A stretch of DNA of 36,123 nt from Methylococcales symbiont of Iophon sp. n. MRB-2018 (GCA_003666325.1 QPIL01000104.1:1-36123), one strand, 5' to 3'. Positions 15,084 to 24,983 are shown, counted from the stretch's first letter. The notes: generated from the sequence alone by a model not told the origin. Numbers and translations are program-made.

Positions 15084-17246
15084 TTATCTTACAGATAAAG
15101 AACTCTTTACTATTTTTGGTGTAACAAATATTAACAATTCTCTTTTACTGTCACCCTGAGTGTTCTTTTTGAACAAAAACCCAACACCTGGTAAATCACC
15201 AAAAAAAGGAATTTTGAATTGTTCTTGTGCTATATTTCTCTCATATACACCGCCAAGAACAACTGTCTCACCATCACTTACACGAACTAATGTTTCAATC
15301 TCCCTTCTATCAATCCCTCCTGTTGCATTGGGTGCGTCTTTCTTAATCAATAACTCCATTATTACATCACCATCGGGTGTGATTTGCGGTGTCACATTAA
15401 GCTCTAGTACAGCATCAATGAGTTCAATTTGTGTACCATTTTGACTCACTGTGGTAAAAGGTATTTGCACACCCTGCTTAATAAAAGCTAGCTCTCTATC
15501 CGATGTCATTACCCGTGGATTTGCCAGCACTTCCCCTTTATTTTCATTTTCCAAAGCAGATAACTCTAAATTTAAAACATAGTCCGCTGCTCTAGCTAAA
15601 GTTATTCCTAATGCACCCGCTGGATGGGCTCTAATCGCGCTAGCACCTAAGTCAACTAAATAGTTTTCATCCGCTGAGACACTAGGAATCAATTGTTTAT
15701 ATACAGAATCCCCTTTTGCCACTCCAAACTTAACCCCTATTTCCTGAGCAAAATTGATATCTGCAATGACTATTCTTGCTTCAATCATCACTTGTCTTAC
15801 TGGTACATCAAGAATTTTAATCATTTTTCTGATTTCTTCAAGCTGTTCTACTGTATCTTTTACTATGATTGTATTCGTTCTTGAATCTACAGATGAGCTA
15901 CCTCTTAAAGACAATACACCTTGTGTGTCACTTTTCTCAGTTAAAAATACTCTGTTTTTCGTTGTGTTTGAGCCACCAAAAATAGCTGGCTCAATCTGAG
16001 AAGATCTCTCACTAGAGGTTTGCACAACACTAGATCCCGTCAATAACATTTGAATTTCTTCAGCCTTTGCATAGTTAATTTGAATATATTCAGTCTTTAA
16101 AGGCTCTAGTTGCTTAACCACTTTATTAGCGGCTAACTCTTCTTTTTCAATTTTGATGATTTCTGAAAAAGGAGCAACTAAAATAACATTACCCGTTTGT
16201 CTCTTTGCTAATCCATTCGATTTCAGTATCAAGTCTAAGGCTTGATCCCAAGGCACATCATTCAATCGTAAAGTCACTGTACCTCCCACTGTATCAGCCG
16301 CTATTATGTTAAGGTCGGTAAAGTCTGCAAGAATTTGTAATACTGATCTGACTTCTATATTCTGAAAGTTCAAGGATAGTTTATCCCCCGTATAATGGAA
16401 CTTTTCCTTTAACAATGCCTCTTTTTCTGCTGCTGTTAAGGGAATAAAATCAACCGTTAATAAGCCATCGGATTGATAAGACGAGTAATCAAAATTACCC
16501 TCATTGGGCGTTATACTAATGCTAACGCCTGAGCCACGTTTTTTTGCCTCAACTTTCTGCACCGGTGTTGCAAAGTCTGAAACATCATAACTTTTAGCCA
16601 ACGCATCAGGTAATTGAGTATTAAGGAAATTCAATACCAGCTTTCCACCTCGTTGCTTTATATCAACGACTGTATTTGCACTGGATAGCTCTAGTAACAA
16701 GCGTCCTTCACCTTTTAATCCTCTCCGAAAATCAATCGCTTTAATCGTTTGCTCAGGAAGCAACTGAGTAATACTTTGGTCTACCCGCTCTATCTCATTG
16801 CTATTTTTAGGATGGCTGGTAACATCTATTGGCTTTAAAATTACATAAACATTATTATCTACCACTTTAGTCTCAAATGGCACGGCTTCTGTAAGATTAA
16901 TAACAACTCGCGTTATTCCTGATGCCTCAACTACAAAAACTGAATTGGTAGCCCCCTGGTTGACAGTATACATTTTTTTCTCAAGCGCACTTTTAACACC
17001 ATGGAAGTCTAAGGCAATTCTTGCTGGGTTATCTGTTTGAAAGACTTTCGGGGCAATAGCAGTACCATTCATGGTCAACTGAATTTGAACTTTATCTCCA
17101 GTCAGAGAAGAAAAGTTTAAATCTATTATCGCTACTTCATTTGCTGATGCTATTGATATTTGTGTCAATAAAATCATAAACCCAAAACTAAATCTGCCAA
17201 AGCTTGTTGATATTTTTTGTAATCTTATTGTTTTATTTTTTTGCAT
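15084..17246 (-). CDS. pilQ: Type IV pilus secretin PilQ
   Basis: This 720-residue outer-membrane secretin is the pore through which the pilus fibre leaves the cell. After an N-terminal signal peptide of about 35 residues come two AMIN domains (around 40-130 and 165-265) that bind peptidoglycan. An STN domain (LSLNFQNIEVRSVLQILADF) and an N1-type domain with NYAKAEEIQMLL follow. The C-terminal secretin domain contains VPVRQVMIEARIVIADINFA, GEVLANPRVMTSD and the final LPGVGFLFKKNT with KRELLIFVTPKIV. The length is normal. It is cotranscribed with pilM-P and is followed by aroK. Confidence 0.96.
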   Translation of the reverse strand: MQKNKTIRLQKISTSFGRFSFGFMILLTQISIASANEVAIIDLNFSSLTGDKVQIQLTMNGTAIAPKVFQTDNPARIALDFHGVKSALEKKMYTVNQGATNSVFVVEASGITRVVINLTEAVPFETKVVDNNVYVILKPIDVTSHPKNSNEIERVDQSITQLLPEQTIKAIDFRRGLKGEGRLLLELSSANTVVDIKQRGGKLVLNFLNTQLPDALAKSYDVSDFATPVQKVEAKKRGSGVSISITPNEGNFDYSSYQSDGLLTVDFIPLTAAEKEALLKEKFHYTGDKLSLNFQNIEVRSVLQILADFTDLNIIAADTVGGTVTLRLNDVPWDQALDLILKSNGLAKRQTGNVILVAPFSEIIKIEKEELAANKVVKQLEPLKTEYIQINYAKAEEIQMLLTGSSVVQTSSERSSQIEPAIFGGSNTTKNRVFLTEKSDTQGVLSLRGSSSVDSRTNTIIVKDTVEQLEEIRKMIKILDVPVRQVMIEARIVIADINFAQEIGVKFGVAKGDSVYKQLIPSVSADENYLVDLGASAIRAHPAGALGITLARAADYVLNLELSALENENKGEVLANPRVMTSDRELAFIKQGVQIPFTTVSQNGTQIELIDAVLELNVTPQITPDGDVIMELLIKKDAPNATGGIDRREIETLVRVSDGETVVLGGVYERNIAQEQFKIPFFGDLPGVGFLFKKNTQGDSKRELLIFVTPKIVKSSLSVR

Positions 17247-17248
17247 AT

Positions 17249-17800
17249 TTATTTCTCAGCCTTAAATGACTCAGCTAATGCAATTGAAACTTGTTGTTTA
17301 CGCCAAGCACCTGGTTTATCAGTAACTATTTCCATTAATTCAATCTTATTATCAGTAATACCACTAATTTTGCCATAATTACGCCCCATATAACTCCCTT
17401 TCTGCACTCTATGAATGATACCGTCACTTGCTTTAACCAGCGCCCAAGAAACCTTGTTTAAAGTCAAAGTACCCACCATCTTCAATGTATCTAAGGAATA
17501 ACTTTCCAGCACTTCTTTTTTTCTCGACATATCTGGTCGTATTCCTGAATTTGCTACAACACCCTCAAGATCTCCAGTTTCATCAAGTCTTTCTACTGGA
17601 CTAAAAGGATCTCTTAATCCTTCTGGATTAAAAATAAACGGTTCTACAATTTTTATTTCAGGTAAAGGTTTGATTGCCCCTTTGGGTCTTGCTTTTACCT
17701 CACTGATATACCGTTCTAAGTCACTTACATCACTATTTGCACACCCAGCTAAATTGAAAACAAGGAGACAAAAAAATACATGGGTGAGATTCTTTATCAT
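17249..17800 (-). CDS. pilP: Type IV pilus inner-membrane lipoprotein PilP
   Basis: PilP is a periplasmic lipoprotein that links the PilNO inner-membrane complex to the PilQ secretin. From ATG at 17800 the protein has 183 residues and begins with a lipoprotein signal (MIKNLTHVFFCLLVFNLAGC) whose lipobox LAGC ends in the lipidated cysteine. An in-frame ATG at 17830 would add ten residues with extra positive charge. I prefer the shorter form because the signal peptide is then standard. The C-terminal beta domain includes LRDPFSPVE and GTLTLNKVSWALVKASDGII, followed by HRVQKGSYMGRNYGKI. There are two bases to pilQ. Confidence 0.93.
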   Translation of the reverse strand: MIKNLTHVFFCLLVFNLAGCANSDVSDLERYISEVKARPKGAIKPLPEIKIVEPFIFNPEGLRDPFSPVERLDETGDLEGVVANSGIRPDMSRKKEVLESYSLDTLKMVGTLTLNKVSWALVKASDGIIHRVQKGSYMGRNYGKISGITDNKIELMEIVTDKPGAWRKQQVSIALAESFKAEK

Positions 17801-17832
17801 CTGATAACAACCCTTTTTAAATAAAAACATGA

Positions 17833-18438
17833 TTATCTCCTTCGTCCTTTTTTCTCCTTCTTAACTGCTGTTGTTTCTTCACTATAAGTTTTAATGGTTG
17901 CACTCATTTTTAGTAAAGGGCTATTTATAGGAGAAATAGCAATATCATGCACAGTAACAATCCGTGGAAAAGAAGCTAAACCACTGATAAATAAACCTAA
18001 CTCTTCGTATCTACCTACAACATCAATACTAATAGGTAGCTCTGAATAAAAATCTTCCCGTATAGAAACTGTTGGTTTAAAAAGACGAAACTCTAACCCA
18101 CTGGCTAATCCTGTTTGGGAAATATCTATGAGAAGAGTTGCCACTTCTGCTTTGCTTGGCATCTGTTTAATCATTTCAGCAAAAGAAAGCTCAAGCTGTT
18201 TCAATTGATCGCGATAATCAGCTAAATTCACCGCTTTTTGCTGTTTAGACTCAAATGCAGTTTTTAGTGTTTGTTCTTTTATTTGTAATTGATCTAACTG
18301 CTTAAGCTGATCTATGATTATATAATAATAAAGTGTCCCCACTACCAGCAAAGAGGCCAAAACGATAGTCGCTATCTTTACAGTTAAAGGCCATGTACCT
18401 GCTGCATTAACGTCCCAGTTTATTTCTGCTAAATTCAC
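17833..18438 (-). CDS. pilO: Type IV pilus assembly protein PilO
   Basis: This 201-residue bitopic inner-membrane protein pairs with PilN to form the alignment subcomplex. A short cytoplasmic N-terminus (NLAEINWDVNAAGTWP) leads to one membrane helix at about 22-44. A coiled coil (QLDQLQIKEQTLKTAFESKQ region) and a ferredoxin-like periplasmic domain with LPISIDVVGRYEELGLFISG follow. The start is GTG with AGGAGG ten bases upstream. It is separated from pilN by a 459-base gap that contains a repeat element, whereas these genes normally touch or overlap. Confidence 0.94.
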   Translation of the reverse strand: MNLAEINWDVNAAGTWPLTVKIATIVLASLLVVGTLYYYIIIDQLKQLDQLQIKEQTLKTAFESKQQKAVNLADYRDQLKQLELSFAEMIKQMPSKAEVATLLIDISQTGLASGLEFRLFKPTVSIREDFYSELPISIDVVGRYEELGLFISGLASFPRIVTVHDIAISPINSPLLKMSATIKTYSEETTAVKKEKKGRRR

Positions 18439-18491
18439 TTTTTCTGAGCCTCCTGTTGTTTTGGCTTATTTTTACATAACTACTCAGCTTA

Positions 18492-18511
18492 CCCTCTATT
18501 TTGTCCAATAG
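18492..18511. repeat. 20-bp dispersed repeat, copy 1
   Basis: CCCTCTATTTTGTCCAATAG is found here and, identically, at 23280-23299. It contains a small inverted repeat, CTATT...AATAG. Here it lies in the gap between pilO and pilN, outside the heptamer-tailed element; the second copy lies between ponA and gltA. Nothing else in the flanks is shared. Its origin is unknown. Confidence 0.5.
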
Positions 18512-18649
18512 CCGCGTTGAAAGTGCTTATTTATACCATATTCAAAAAACAACTAAACCAAACAACTCCACTCTCTACTGCATAAACTTCTAACAAAACC
18601 ATCCTCATTCAATATTTCATTCCAAGCCTGCCCCCATTACCTATCTTTT

Positions 18650-18941
18650 TAGTCAACCCTTAAAAAAACAACAACCATCTGATTTATAACAATAAATTAA
18701 ACAAAACCCATAGGCAAAACAAGCAGTATTTGGTAAAATAACGGCTATTTCTTGGTCGTTTTGCTGATAAAACATACTAACAAAATCAACCCCAAACAGA
18801 GCAACTAAACCTTTTCATTCAGAGTTATTTGTTGAATAGGGCATAAGAGCCGCCCCACTCCCTCCGCCATTCCTGCATGTGGCAACAAAAGTTCCAGTTA
18901 CTTTAGACCTGAGTCTTTAGTCTTTAGTCCTGAGTCCTGAC
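18650..18941 (-). repeat. Heptamer-tailed repeat element, copy 3 (inside the pil operon)
   Basis: This is the shortest copy. On the minus strand five heptamers (18941-18907) run into CTAAAGTAACTGGAAC, then a body lacking the CGTCATTCC segment, ending TTTAAGGGTTGACTA at 18650. The small ORF frame is broken by a one-base deletion in the stretch corresponding to GAAAGAGG. It separates pilN from pilO, and its heptamer part is translated as the end of pilN. The remaining gap, 18439-18649, has only the pilO ribosome site and the 20-bp repeat. Confidence 0.88.
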
Positions 18942-19497
18942 TCTTTTTTAGGGACATTTTACTTTGTTTAGCCATCAGAGAAAAATCATTCAGAGAGCCA
19001 TTTGTTAGCTTTCCTTGCCCTTTAATAACTTTTAAAACGGGAGTTTCTAACCATGGTGATGCTTCGATACCTCTCATATAAGCAGACACGCTTGCATTCG
19101 ATTGTGCTTTACCTCTAAATACTAGGGTTTCTCCTGTTTGTTTAAACTTTGAGAGAACGATCCCCTCTGGCGTGCTTTTAGGTAGTTCATCAAATAAATG
19201 CACTATCCGAGGACGACTCTCTTGTAAAGTTTGGATGGCTTCAATTTTACTTAATAATTTATTCTTTTTTTCTTCTATATCTTTTATTTCTTTTATTTTT
19301 TTATTAACTAGGCGAATTTGCTCATCAAGCATTGAATTTCGCCTTTGTTGATATTCTTTCATATCTTCAATATGCCAATAAACCAATCCAAATAATATCA
19401 AAGTCACAAAAACACTGGCACCTATCGCAGTGATAAAGTCTTGCTTGTTTTGTTGTCGCAGCTCTTCTCGCCATGGAAGTAGATTAATGGTTGGCAT
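18898..19497 (-). CDS. pilN: Type IV pilus assembly protein PilN with repeat-encoded tail
   Basis: This 199-residue bitopic inner-membrane protein has a short N-terminal motif (INLLPWREELRQQ) that docks into cytoplasmic PilM. One membrane helix lies at about 22-43, then a coiled coil rich in K and E, and a periplasmic ferredoxin-like domain (GIVLSKFKQTGETLVFRGKA). The last 14 residues, SQDSGLKTKDSGLK, are encoded by the heptamer array of repeat copy 3, and the stop is the TAA inside the conserved AAAGTAACTGGAAC. This tail is not a family feature. It was probably gained when the element entered the 3' end of the gene. The core is complete. Confidence 0.94.
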   Translation of the reverse strand: MPTINLLPWREELRQQNKQDFITAIGASVFVTLILFGLVYWHIEDMKEYQQRRNSMLDEQIRLVNKKIKEIKDIEEKKNKLLSKIEAIQTLQESRPRIVHLFDELPKSTPEGIVLSKFKQTGETLVFRGKAQSNASVSAYMRGIEASPWLETPVLKVIKGQGKLTNGSLNDFSLMAKQSKMSLKKSQDSGLKTKDSGLK

Positions 19498-20558
19498 TAA
19501 TCAAAACTCCTTAACGCTAAGCCACATGCAATCATCATTACGGGAGCATCATTACTTAAACTTTGTGGTTTTACTTTATTGGATAAAGCCATATTTATGA
19601 ACGGATCCGATACCAAAGCAGGTATACCTAAACTTTGCTCCACTGCCTTCTCCAATCCAGCTATAGCAGAACATCCACCCGTTAATACAATACTATCAAT
19701 CTCTCTATTTGCACTGGCAGATACAAAAAATTGTAATGCGCGTGCTATTTGCTGCACCATTGATTTTTTAAAGGGGTCTAATACATCCGTCATATAATTG
19801 TCAGGCAAACTACCATGCCTTTTAGCCAACCCAGCTTGTTCATAAGATAAGCCATAGCGCCGTTGAATTTCTTCGGTTAACTGTTTGCCACCAAAATCTT
19901 GTCCCCACGTATAAACCGTTCGGCATTCATGCAATACATTGAGTGTTAACATGGTTTCCCCAATATCAACAATGGCTATCGTTTGATTATCTATAGCATC
20001 CACTAATTGATCAGCTAATAACGAAAATGCATTTTCCATGGCAAAAGCCTCGACATCAACAATCTTGGCTTTCAATCCTGCTTTTTCCAGAGCTTCAACT
20101 CGGTCATCCACATTCTCACGCCTTGATACTGCCAATAAAACATCCACCATTTCTGGATTGTTTTCTGTTTCTTGTTGCACTTCAAAGTCCAGATTAACTT
20201 CATCAAGTGAATATGGCACATACTGATCAGCCTCTACCAATATCTGTTCCTCCATTTCATCTTCGGTTAAAAAACCCGGCATGGAAATAACCTTTGTCAT
20301 TACTGACGAGCCTGCAACCGCTACACAAGCATTTTTAGTTTTTGTACCCGATTGCTTAATTGCAGTTTTAATCGCGTTGGCGATAACATCAATGTTTGTA
20401 ATGTTTTTATCTACAACCGAATCTTGAGGCAATGGAGCAACAGCGTAACTTTCAACTCGATATTGAGTCTCAGACTTACTCAACTCCAGTAATTTTATTG
20501 CTGTCGTACTAATATCAATACCAAGTACGGTAGCTTGACCACTATTAAACCAGCTCAT
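19497..20558 (-). CDS. pilM: Type IV pilus assembly ATPase-like protein PilM
   Basis: This 353-residue cytoplasmic actin-like (FtsA-fold) protein binds ATP and the N-terminus of PilN, coupling the motor side to the envelope complex. The nucleotide-binding blocks are VLGIDISTTAIKLLELSK at the start, IVDIGETMLTLNVLHECRTV near 195 and IVLTGGCSAIAGLEKAVEQS near 290. The length is standard. It is the first gene of the leftward pilMNOPQ operon and shares one base with pilN. It is divergent from ponA, the usual arrangement in gammaproteobacteria. Confidence 0.96.
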   Translation of the reverse strand: MSWFNSGQATVLGIDISTTAIKLLELSKSETQYRVESYAVAPLPQDSVVDKNITNIDVIANAIKTAIKQSGTKTKNACVAVAGSSVMTKVISMPGFLTEDEMEEQILVEADQYVPYSLDEVNLDFEVQQETENNPEMVDVLLAVSRRENVDDRVEALEKAGLKAKIVDVEAFAMENAFSLLADQLVDAIDNQTIAIVDIGETMLTLNVLHECRTVYTWGQDFGGKQLTEEIQRRYGLSYEQAGLAKRHGSLPDNYMTDVLDPFKKSMVQQIARALQFFVSASANREIDSIVLTGGCSAIAGLEKAVEQSLGIPALVSDPFINMALSNKVKPQSLSNDAPVMMIACGLALRSFD

Positions 20559-20910
20559 GCATGAACCCTATTCATCAGGTAAATTTTCAATTATTTATAT
20601 TTTGATACTGCCAAATTATGTTGGAGCCAGATCAATCAAAACCTCATTACTGATGAAGTATAGTAAGCTTTTTCTTTTTTACTAAAAAAACATTTTCCAT
20701 CATATAAGCTCAAGCAATGCTGTTATATTGGCTGAGGTCTCTAGCTATCTTACTATCATATTTTTATCGAGCTCTCGCTTATATCTGCTATTCACTCCCC
20801 TGTTTAAGAGTAGGTCAAAATAGCCAGTCAATTACACACATGTTATAAAGACACCTTAAATTCTCTTTTTATGAGATCTCAGGTCTTTTTATATTTATTA
20901 CGGATATTGT
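20559..20910. other. Intergenic region with divergent promoters of pilM and ponA
   Basis: This is about 350 bases without a gene. It must hold the promoters of the pil operon (leftward) and of ponA (rightward). The sequence is AT rich with several possible -10 boxes, and I could not single out one convincing promoter or operator. No repeat element is present here. Confidence 0.4.
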
Positions 20911-23256
20911 GTGTCTACAAAAACTTTCATAAAATCGACATTAAAATGGATTTTTATCCCTTTTTCCTTATTATTCTGTCTACTAATTATTGCCTATTTT
21001 AACCTTAAACAAGAACTACCTGACATCCAACAACTGCATAATGTTGAATACCAGACACCTTTATCCATTTATAGTCATGACAAGCTTCTACTCGCCCAGT
21101 TTGGAGAGAAAAAAAGAATCCCTATTAATATTAAAGAGGCACCTCAACAACTCATTAATGCCTTTCTTGCTGCTGAAGACGATAGGTTTTATTCACACCT
21201 TGGTGTAGATTACCGAGGTCTTATTCGTGCTACATTTCAATTATTATTGACCGGCAAAAAGAAACAGGGGGGTAGCACGATTACCATGCAAGTCACCCGA
21301 AATTTTCTGCTGACCAGAGAAAAGACTTATATTAGAAAGATCAAAGAAATCCTTTTATCCTTACAAATCGAGCAGGAATATTCAAAAGACAAGATTCTGG
21401 AACTGTACCTAAACAAAATTTATTTAGGTCATCGCTCGTATGGTGTAGCTGCTGCTGCTGTTACCTACTATGACAAGACTTTAGGGGAGCTTAATCTTGC
21501 CCAGTTAGCCATGATTGCTGGCTTGCCTAAAGCCCCTTCAGCTTACAACCCAATCAGCGATCCCGAAAGAGCCTTACAACGTAGAAATTATGTTTTAAGA
21601 AGAATGCTTAAGCTAAGCTACATCGACCAGGCAGAATTTGACATTGCCTTCAACAGTCCTATTACTGCAACTGTGCATTCAAATCAACTCGATGCACCTG
21701 CACCTTATGTTGCAGAAATGGTTCGCCAAGAGATCGTTAAACAGTACGGTGAAAAAGCATTTAGCTTGGGTCTAAAAGTATTCACTACAATTAATAGCAC
21801 AATGCAAGCAACAGCAACTCATGCTATTCAGTCTGCCTTGCATAATTACGACCGGCGTCATGGCTACCGCTCCTTACCTCATGCTAATAAAATTTCGACC
21901 GAGCTTGAAACATCAGACTTTACAACAATTGCTGACACACAATCAGCGCATATCGTAGAAATAAATGATGATATTGCCACTGCAAGCCTATCAGACAAAT
22001 CACTAATTAAAATACCTTTTGATCAAATCAAATGGGCAAGAGCATTAAAATCACAAAATTATATGGGACCAAAATTAAAATCAATTAATGATGTTTTAAA
22101 AGTAAATGACCTAGTGCGAGTTAGACAGCTTAAAGACAGCAGATGGAGTTTAGCCCAAATACCCAATACCGAGGCTGCCTTTGTCGCATTAAATTCAAAT
22201 GATGGTGCTATCCTAGCTTTGTCAGGTGGCTTTGACTTTTTCCATAACAAATACAACCGTGCCATTCAGTCTAAGCGACAACCTGGCTCAGGTTTCAAGC
22301 CTATAATCTATACGACGGCTCTTGAGAATGGATTTACTACAGCCAGCCTCATCAATGATGCACCTGTCGTTGTTGACGAACCTTCACAAGAAAGTGCATG
22401 GAGACCCGAAAATTACAGTAAAAAATTCTTTGGTATGACCCCGCTAAGAAATGCTTTACGAACATCAAGAAACCTTATTTCTATACGCTTGCTACGAGAG
22501 CTTGGTATTAAAAAGGTGACTGATACTGCTCTTCGTTTTGGTTTCAAACAAGAACAATTACCAAAAAGTCTTTCATTGGCATTAGGTAGTGGATATGCAA
22601 GCCCACTGCAAATGGCGACTGTTTTTTCCGTATTCGCTAACGGTGGATTTCTTATTGAACCTTACTTTATTGATCGTATTGAAGACAATAAGGGTAAAGT
22701 CTTATTTCAAGCAACGCCCAAAATAGTCTGTCCAAGCTGTGAAAATTCATCAATTAAAGATATACACTATGCTTCACGTATTATTTCACCACAAGTTAAT
22801 TTCTTGATGAATTCATTGTTAAGAGATGTCGTACAAAGAGGAACAGCAACCAAAGCAAAGGTATTGGGTCGAACAGATCTAGCGGGGAAAACAGGTACAA
22901 CGAACGAGCAAAGAGATGCCTGGTTTAATGGTTTTAGTTCAGGCATAGCGGCTTCTGCTTGGCTAGGGTTTGATTCATCAAAGCCTTTAGGCAGAAATGA
23001 AACTGGCGGGAAAGCGGCTCTTCCTATCTGGATTGATTTCATGAAAATAGCTTTAAAGGATAAACCCGAACAAAGCCTAGTAATTCCAGAAGGTATAGAA
23101 GAAGTTTATATTGATCCCAAAACAGGAAAACTAGCGGAAACAGACGGTCATGGAATTTGGGAGTATTTTAGAAATGAAAACAGCCCAACAGAGTATTCTT
23201 ATTTAGATATTAATGCAGAAGATTTAGAAGAAACCGATGCAGATAGCTTGTTCTGA
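20911..23256 (+). CDS. ponA: Penicillin-binding protein 1A (bifunctional class A PBP)
   Basis: This 781-residue inner-membrane enzyme polymerises and cross-links peptidoglycan. One membrane helix lies at about 12-30. The glycosyltransferase 51 domain has AAEDDRFYSHLGVD (catalytic Glu89) and GGSTITMQVTRN (120-131). An OB-like insert lies in the middle. The transpeptidase has SGFK with Ser460/Lys463, SRN (519-521) and KTGTT (660-664). The start is GTG at 20911 because no ATG occurs before the membrane helix. The length is close to other PBP1A proteins. It stands next to pilM, as in Pseudomonas and many relatives (there named mrcA/ponA). Confidence 0.96.
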   Translation: MSTKTFIKSTLKWIFIPFSLLFCLLIIAYFNLKQELPDIQQLHNVEYQTPLSIYSHDKLLLAQFGEKKRIPINIKEAPQQLINAFLAAEDDRFYSHLGVDYRGLIRATFQLLLTGKKKQGGSTITMQVTRNFLLTREKTYIRKIKEILLSLQIEQEYSKDKILELYLNKIYLGHRSYGVAAAAVTYYDKTLGELNLAQLAMIAGLPKAPSAYNPISDPERALQRRNYVLRRMLKLSYIDQAEFDIAFNSPITATVHSNQLDAPAPYVAEMVRQEIVKQYGEKAFSLGLKVFTTINSTMQATATHAIQSALHNYDRRHGYRSLPHANKISTELETSDFTTIADTQSAHIVEINDDIATASLSDKSLIKIPFDQIKWARALKSQNYMGPKLKSINDVLKVNDLVRVRQLKDSRWSLAQIPNTEAAFVALNSNDGAILALSGGFDFFHNKYNRAIQSKRQPGSGFKPIIYTTALENGFTTASLINDAPVVVDEPSQESAWRPENYSKKFFGMTPLRNALRTSRNLISIRLLRELGIKKVTDTALRFGFKQEQLPKSLSLALGSGYASPLQMATVFSVFANGGFLIEPYFIDRIEDNKGKVLFQATPKIVCPSCENSSIKDIHYASRIISPQVNFLMNSLLRDVVQRGTATKAKVLGRTDLAGKTGTTNEQRDAWFNGFSSGIAASAWLGFDSSKPLGRNETGGKAALPIWIDFMKIALKDKPEQSLVIPEGIEEVYIDPKTGKLAETDGHGIWEYFRNENSPTEYSYLDINAEDLEETDADSLF

Positions 23257-23279
23257 TTTAATCGCAACGGCTTAGATTG

Positions 23280-23299
23280 CCCTCTATTTTGTCCAATAG
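23280..23299. repeat. 20-bp dispersed repeat, copy 2
   Basis: This is identical to 18492-18511 (CCCTCTATTTTGTCCAATAG). It lies in the 71-base gap between the convergent ponA and gltA. A weak hairpin (GGTAAC...GTTACT) follows at about 23301-23322, but I see no clear terminator. Confidence 0.5.
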
Positions 23300-23327
23300 G
23301 AGGTAACGCTGGGTAGTTACTTGGCTT

Positions 23328-24635
23328 TTATCTGTCTAGCACTGGTTTATAATCGCGAACATCATAACCCGTGTATATTTGACGAGGTCTGCCTATACGC
23401 TGACCAGGCTCAGACATCATTTCCAACCAATGTGAAACCCAGCCTGCTGTTCTAGCAATCACAAACATCACAGTAAACATATCTTCTGGTATTTTTAATG
23501 CTTTATAAATAATACCTGAGTAAAAATCTACATTCGGATACAGTTTTTTCTCAATAAAATATTCATCTTTCAAAGCAAACTCTTCCAATGCTAACATCAG
23601 ATCAAACAAAGGATCATCGCTAGGAAACTTTTCTAAAACTTCATAACAGGTTTCACGAGTGATAGTCGCTCTTGGGTCAAAATTTTTGTATACGCGATGA
23701 CCAAAGCCCATCAACCTGAATGGATCATTTTTATCTTTCGCTTTGGCAATAAACTCTGGAATCCTATCAACCGTACCGATTTCTGCCAGCATACTTAAAA
23801 CCGCTTCATTGGCACCGCCATGCGCCGGTCCCCACAAAGCAGAAATACCTGCAGCAACACATGCATAAGGATTAGCCCCCGTACTACTCGCAAGTCTTAC
23901 TGTTGATGTACTGGCATTTTGCTCATGATCTGCATGTAAAATAAACAATAAATTTAATGCCTTGACAGCAACGGGATCAATGTAATTATTTTCATCAATA
24001 TATTGCTGTCCCGGTAATGAAAACATCATATTCATAAAGTTTCCACAATAATCTAAATCCAGACGGGGATAAATAAAAGGCCATCCCACGGAGTGTCGAT
24101 GACTTGCTGCTGCGATGGTGGGTACTTTTGCCACCATACGCATGGCAGAAATACGCCGATGCTCAGGATCATTCATATCTAGCTCACTATGATAGAATGC
24201 AGATAAAGATCCCATCACACCTACCATCATAGACATGGGGTGCGCATCATAATGAAAGCCATTGAAAAATACTCTCAAGGCTTCATGAATCATTGAATGC
24301 TGTTTTATTTCACTGGTAAATGAAAATAATTCATTTTCTCTGGGTAGCTCACCGTTCATCAACAAATAAACAACCTCAAGAAATGAACTGTTTTTTGCTA
24401 ATTGCTCTATAGGGTAGCCTCGATACAGTAAAACGCCTTTATCCCCATCAATATAGGTAATAGCACTTTTACAACTTGCCGTAGACATAAAGCCTTGGTC
24501 AAAAGTAAAGGTGCCGATCTCCTTATTTAAGGAGCCTATATCCACTGCAGGTGTCCCAACAGTGCCATATTGTAATGGAAGGTCAACCTCTTTCCCTGTT
24601 TTGTTATTTCTAATTGTTACTGTATCTTTAACCAT
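23328..24635 (-). CDS. gltA: Citrate synthase (type II)
   Basis: This 435-residue enzyme condenses acetyl-CoA and oxaloacetate at the entry of the TCA cycle. The N-terminal beta domain typical of hexameric, NADH-sensitive Gram-negative enzymes is present ([20 protein letters not shown], then [20 protein letters not shown]). The catalytic regions are [26 protein letters not shown] and [13 protein letters not shown] with its active-site His. An Asp in the C-terminal part (PNVDFYSGI) completes the triad. The length is normal. Together with fumC it gives the window two TCA enzymes, not in one operon. Confidence 0.97.
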   Translation of the reverse strand: MVKDTVTIRNNKTGKEVDLPLQYGTVGTPAVDIGSLNKEIGTFTFDQGFMSTASCKSAITYIDGDKGVLLYRGYPIEQLAKNSSFLEVVYLLMNGELPRENELFSFTSEIKQHSMIHEALRVFFNGFHYDAHPMSMMVGVMGSLSAFYHSELDMNDPEHRRISAMRMVAKVPTIAAASHRHSVGWPFIYPRLDLDYCGNFMNMMFSLPGQQYIDENNYIDPVAVKALNLLFILHADHEQNASTSTVRLASSTGANPYACVAAGISALWGPAHGGANEAVLSMLAEIGTVDRIPEFIAKAKDKNDPFRLMGFGHRVYKNFDPRATITRETCYEVLEKFPSDDPLFDLMLALEEFALKDEYFIEKKLYPNVDFYSGIIYKALKIPEDMFTVMFVIARTAGWVSHWLEMMSEPGQRIGRPRQIYTGYDVRDYKPVLDR

Positions 24636-24688
24636 ACTAGCATCCTTTACTTTAGGAACTTACCAACCATAGAAATTGAAAAGTCAGC

Positions 24689-24889
24689 TTATTTACCAAA
24701 TCTCTTACGAAACTTATCAACACGACCCGCTGTATCTACCACTCTTTGCGTGCCCGTGTAAAAAGGATGACATGAAGAGCAAACCTCTACACTTAAGTCC
24801 TCAGTTAATACTGAGCCCGTCTCAAATTTATTACCACAGCCACATGTTACAGTAATTTGTTTATATTCAGGATGAATTTCTGCTTTCAT
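24689..24889 (-). CDS. rpmE: 50S ribosomal protein L31
   Basis: This 66-residue ribosomal protein begins [20 protein letters not shown]. It has the four zinc-binding cysteines of the C+ type (Cys16, Cys18, Cys37, Cys40), so zinc is probably bound and no paralogue is implied. The signature [20 protein letters not shown] is intact. It is divergent from xthA. The 53-base gap to gltA shows no terminator, so gltA may be partly cotranscribed. Confidence 0.96.
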   Translation of the reverse strand: MKAEIHPEYKQITVTCGCGNKFETGSVLTEDLSVEVCSSCHPFYTGTQRVVDTAGRVDKFRKRFGK

Positions 24890-24940
24890 TTTGATTCCAA
24901 ACTGCCTTAATTAAGGGAGCATATATTTTAGAGAACTGAG

Positions 24941-24946
24941 TATAAT
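24941..24946 (+). promoter_or_regulatory. Candidate -10 box of xthA
   Basis: TATAAT lies 37 bases before the xthA ATG, preceded by GAG rather than a TG extension. No good -35 hexamer is visible at 17 bases, so the call rests on the perfect -10 alone. Confidence 0.35.
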
Positions 24947-24983
24947 ACGATTTACTCAACAATTCTGCAATACTCAATTTAAT

